From contig NC_065876.1 of NCBI RefSeq assembly GCF_933775445.1, positions 4,278,001-4,342,000 on the forward strand: DNA of 64,000 bases. Direction: 5' to 3'. Below the pieces are notes generated by a model. The model searched no databases and was not told the origin of the DNA. It worked only from the letters and a program-made list of their open reading frames with translations. The position numbers were made by a program, and so were the translations under genes. This document shows, piece after piece, positions 59,955-64,000 of this stretch. The stretch is from Argentina anserina. Taxonomy: Eukaryota; Streptophyta; Magnoliopsida; Rosales; Rosaceae. How positions within the stretch are numbered: position 1 is the first letter of the stretch; each line of letters starts with the position of its first letter.

Positions 59955-62900
59955 TCATAACGAATAGGTGTCAAAATCTGCAGAAGATCTGTGATTGTGG
60001 TTATAAGTAATATCCGAGTTGGGATGATCAATTTCCTTACGTGATGCTTCCCAGAGTTGCTTTTCAATTCCCAACTTCCTCAGCTCCAACAAACCTCCCT
60101 CCACTGCCACAAGTTGCCATTTGTACGTTCAGCAAACAACAATAAAATGAAAATGATACTTCCCAATAAGAAAAAAAAACCCAGTTTTTCGTTAATCATT
60201 TGTTTCTGGATCCTAATCATGTCCAGATATATTCTACATTGTTGGACTTTAGACAAGGACTTGAGACTTTTCAACAATTGAATTATATTAGATTCATAAA
60301 TTTAGGAATGCCTAAGCTTGGCGTCATCAGTGAGTGTAGCTTACCATCCACAGCATCATGTGAAGTCGGTGACTGTGTGGTGCTACGGCTCATGTGGCTT
60401 ATCCATAATTGAAGCCTGTCATCTGCTATATCATCCTCGACACCATGTACTATAGCTCTTTTCCAAAAGTAAGCCAGCCAAGCCTGCGCATGTCAGTGGT
60501 GTTGAAAAACATGTCAGACTCGCATAATAAATAGTCTTATTTCTATAAGGCTAATGGAGATCACTACAACAAGGGGTTGAATCAGGCTTTGTATATCTAT
60601 AGCAGAGATACTGACCTCTTTAAAACGAATATCATTAATCTCCTCTTCACTGAGTTCTGCAGGAAGAAATAAAAGAGTAAATTACTGAATCCATCAACAA
60701 ACTGGTTGCGTAAACAATTGGGTGAACCTATCACATGAATTAACTTGAAGCATACTTCATATAGCTTTTGAAACAAAACCCACTTGAGTCCTAAATAGCC
60801 GGCCAAACACAATCACATCACTTTCGTGCAAGGAGTGATGAATCTAAGGTACCACAGTGATCATTTTATATGTTTATAAATTCTTTTTTTCAATTGTTTG
60901 AAAATAAACAAATGATACCCTTCTCTGTGTGCTATGCCCAAACAAAGTAAAAGGCCTACTGCAAATAATGACAAAAGCCAACTAACTGTTCTCTATAGAG
61001 CCTTCACCTAACCTAAGCCCACCCCAAAAAAATGTTAATGGGTAATATCTTACATGTATTATTAGAACAGTAGTTCTGAAAGGTAGTGTTATGAATAGTC
61101 AAACGATTTTTTATTGTGTCTTATCACTCTTATAATTTATGTGCATGAGCGTATATCATTCATACCAAAAGCCTCCATAAACTTGGGATCACCGGTTGAC
61201 TTTGAATCTGAATTACAAACAAAAGTACATGTAAGCTTCATGATAAAATATACTCTTATATCCAAAAGTAAAAAAGAATAATGCAGAAATTTAAATTCCA
61301 GGTATGTATGTTATCAAACATTAATTTAACAGACCAAATAAAAGAATATTGAAAGCAAGATGTCTGGCGACACAGCATATGAGCCATACAAGATGATATA
61401 ATCAGATTGAGGACCGATTAATAACAATTTCAGGAAATTATCTATAATTTGGAACAAATTTCAGGAAAGGATAACACTATCCATAACATCATCAGGACAT
61501 CGCATGAAGAAAGAAGATACTTAATATATTCGCATTAGATAGACAGCAATGGACCAGAAATATCATGTATATGGTGAACTGGAGCCTGGAGATAGATATG
61601 CAACATACTAAATGCTGACTGCCGAATGGAATCTGGACGTCTATGTCGGGCCAATGCAAGTGCGACAGCATCCTCAACCTAAACAAAACAGTGATATAAT
61701 GGATTGGAAGAAGGAAAACGGGAAAAAAAAAGTGGAACACTTATTCAGAGTATTTTCAACCAATACATGTTAAAGCAATATTAAAATCCATATTAAGGGG
61801 TGGCAAGTCATGTAGGTATTAAGTATCTATACTTGACACTTATTGACCCATAGAAGATGAATATTTGTTTGAAACATAAAACCTAAAAGTTGTGTATAAC
61901 TGCAGGAAATAAGGGAAGGGTAGGCGGTAGAAATGAGACTTCACCACTCATTAGGTGTTACAAATGGGACGAGAGAAGGAATTATGTGTATAAAAATCCC
62001 TCATTGTGAGCTATTCAATCCTCCACTTTTAGATGAAAGGCTGGGAAAGTATACACTTGTCTGGTTGTACAAACTCATTATATACATGGACAGAACAGAG
62101 GACCAAAATACTCTTCTAGAATTCAAGTGTGTTGCCAAACTCAAAGAATGAATGGTCACCAACCATCTCCTTCTCAACCATTTTTCATTAATATGCAGAC
62201 CTCTTACTGAATATACCGTCAGTATTAACTATAGAAAAGGAACAGACCTTTAGAGATGCTAATTCCCTCAATCCCATTTCCACAGAAAGCATACTCTCAA
62301 TATTTCCTTCCCCAGTGAGATCACTCAAATCACGACCTAAATTACTTCTATCTGGATCATCACCACCTACAAGACAAAAAACAAATATGAGAAAAACAAC
62401 ATCAGACATAAGTTATAAGAAAACACTTTTTGGCATAATGGATGTATCCACTAACTTTTTTCCCAAGATTCCTCCTTGGCCTTTTGTCCAGCAGAAATGA
62501 TGACTTCATATGGAAGAGGAGCTAAAGATGACCAATGTTCATGCTTTGATTCTGCTATATCCGCACATATTCCTAAAAAAAGGAGCAAACAGAATATACA
62601 GTAAAATGTTAGTAGGAAGAAAGTTTACACCTACGCATATACAAACAAACAGTTTTGTACTCTTTCTTGCTGCTAAGACTAATAGTAATCATCTTCAAAC
62701 GAGTAACAGTATGTGTTTTATGCTGTTTATATAAGAAGAAGATGGTAAAAGATGAATACCATGCTGCACAGCTAAACCCCAGTAGCGAGAAAGCCAACAT
62801 CTCTTGAGAACAACTTCCTCCTACAAGAGAGATGCAGTAATAAACTTACGACCCTGAACAGCTAAACAAATACTCACTTGTGTATTAGAAAACAAACCAT

Positions 62901-64000
62901 CTCCTCTTGAGTTAAAATCATTCTTTGCGTCTTTGACCGAAGACTGTGTGCTTCAGATTCTGCTTCTCGGAGTTTTTCAGCTGCTGCTTCAGCACTGTCC
63001 TTTAGGTTCTGAATACAAAAAAGTAAATATAAAAAAGTTAATTCAGAGTTTTTCCTGAAATTGTAACTCCTGAATATATCACAGATTTACTTCACTGAGA
63101 TCGAAAGCTATTACCTCAACTTCTGAATGAAGAGTAGCAATTTCCTTATCTTTCCCATCCTCATTTTGTCTTGCAGCATCTAGAGCAGCCTGTGAAATAA
63201 ACGCTCTGTTGTCTGTTTTTTTTTTTAATGGAAATGCTTTGTTGTCTAAGAAAAACCACTGAAGGAGCACAATGCATCTATTCCAAGCCTACTTTTAATA
63301 TCCCAAATTACCTGTCTTTGACGCAACTTCTCCTCCTTCCTGTAGGTGAATCATTCAAATAATCAAAAGCAAGACATCAAATAAAGACGGAACAAAAAAA
63401 AAACTCCATTTTACCTGCTCAACAATCTGGCTTCCAGGGATACACCTTCACCTAGTGTTGCAACCTGTGAAAGAACCGAACATGAAGATAGCCTAAAAAA
63501 GTGGCACGGCTCCTTTTATTTGAAATTTGAGCCCAACAGTCATAAGTAGATGCAATAGAAATAAATTTTAACTTTAACTCTAATAGAAGTCACCATCACC
63601 AACCAAACATACAATATTAGCTATCTCAAGCTTTAACTATAACAAAGGTATCAGTCTTGAACTGATTTGGATCCCTTGATTTGCAAGCTACAACCTACAA
63701 GGATATGAAATAAATTTAGAAACATCATACCTGTTTCTCAAGCTCCTTAGCTCTGGCTTCTGCTTGTTCACACCTTTCTTCAGCAGTTCGAAGCTGCAAA
63801 AAATGCTCAGACATAAGTGTTATAAATATATGGTTTCAATTATTGACACTTCTGGGGTTCGCAAGAAGGGCACACCTTGTCAAGAATATTCTCATTTTCT
63901 TCTTGGACCATATCAAGCTGCAATTACGATATATGTTAGTTTCATAAATTGCTTAAAACAGAAACTGATGGCTGACAGTAGCTACCTCATCACGTAGAGC
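59955..64000 (-). CDS. SCD2: SCD2-like coiled-coil protein (stomatal cytokinesis defective 2), 3' part
   Basis: Fifteen exons on the minus strand give the last 373 residues; the gene continues beyond the right edge: 64000-63986, 63917-63876, 63793-63731, 63464-63415, 63339-63312, 63189-63115, 63008-62898, 62820-62760, 62572-62456, 62366-62248, 61678-61609, 61207-61166, 60656-60616, 60483-60345, 60103-59955 (stop TGA 59957-59955). The first 180 residues are coiled coil ([20 protein letters not shown], then repeated Glu/Lys/Ala heptads). Conserved segments follow: [74 protein letters not shown] and [18 protein letters not shown]. These match what I recall of SCD2, a partner of the DENN protein SCD1 in clathrin-linked traffic and cytokinesis. 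The assignment rests on memory of the family. Confidence 0.8.

Overview
The window is nuclear DNA of a flowering plant. Genes are split into many short exons by AT-rich GT-AG introns, and every recognisable protein belongs to a land-plant family. The long 5' leaders, T-rich 5'UTR intron and small DNA-transposon relics fit a compact eudicot genome, possibly a rosid; the species cannot be fixed from the sequence. The exon structures were rebuilt by hand from splice sites, reading phase and family knowledge, and all complete models close in frame.

Layout. 1-2.2 kb: decayed minus-strand material, including a broken MAPKKK-type kinase. 3.35-9.87 kb (+): an AGD3-like ARF-GAP (BAR-PH-ArfGAP-ankyrin, 19 exons, 796 aa). 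10.7-14.6 kb: the 3' end of an unrecognised Cys-rich gene, a PPR fragment cut off by a hAT transposon remnant, and one arm of a Harbinger-like element. 14.6-28.5 kb: a gene desert with TA-rich spacer, two TSD-flanked Harbinger/Tourist-like elements (one holding a 145-bp tandem array), an LTR-like block, gene remnants and an orphan promoter/leader-like stretch. 29.1-33.1 kb (+): ARF2-type auxin response factor (839 aa) with a ta-siARF target site. 34.4-36.9 kb (-): ICE1/SCREAM-type bHLH (526 aa), convergent with ARF2. 37-42.3 kb: intergenic. 43.2-47.6 kb (+): chloroplast ClpC Hsp100 chaperone (922 aa) with a 5'UTR intron. 48.3-53.2 kb (-): PHS1 dual-specificity phosphatase (928 aa), convergent with ClpC. 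54.3-56.6 kb (-): SCPL45-like serine carboxypeptidase (464 aa). 56.9-59.9 kb: a hAT-type MITE and a perfect 287-bp tandem duplication. 60.0-64 kb (-): the last 373 codons of an SCD2-like coiled-coil protein, running off the window end.

The intact genes are ordinary conserved plant genes with no shared pathway or operon-like logic: membrane traffic (AGD3, SCD2), auxin (ARF2), cold and stomatal regulation (ICE1), chloroplast proteostasis (ClpC), microtubules (PHS1) and secreted proteolysis (SCPL). I found no convincing undescribed multigene system. The most interesting signals are local: a possible hairpin whose arm is the ta-siARF site in ARF2, CT microsatellites just upstream of the start codon in three consecutive minus-strand genes, two GC-AG introns, a Harbinger-type element carrying a homogeneous satellite-like array, and a Cys-rich terminal gene fragment I could not name.
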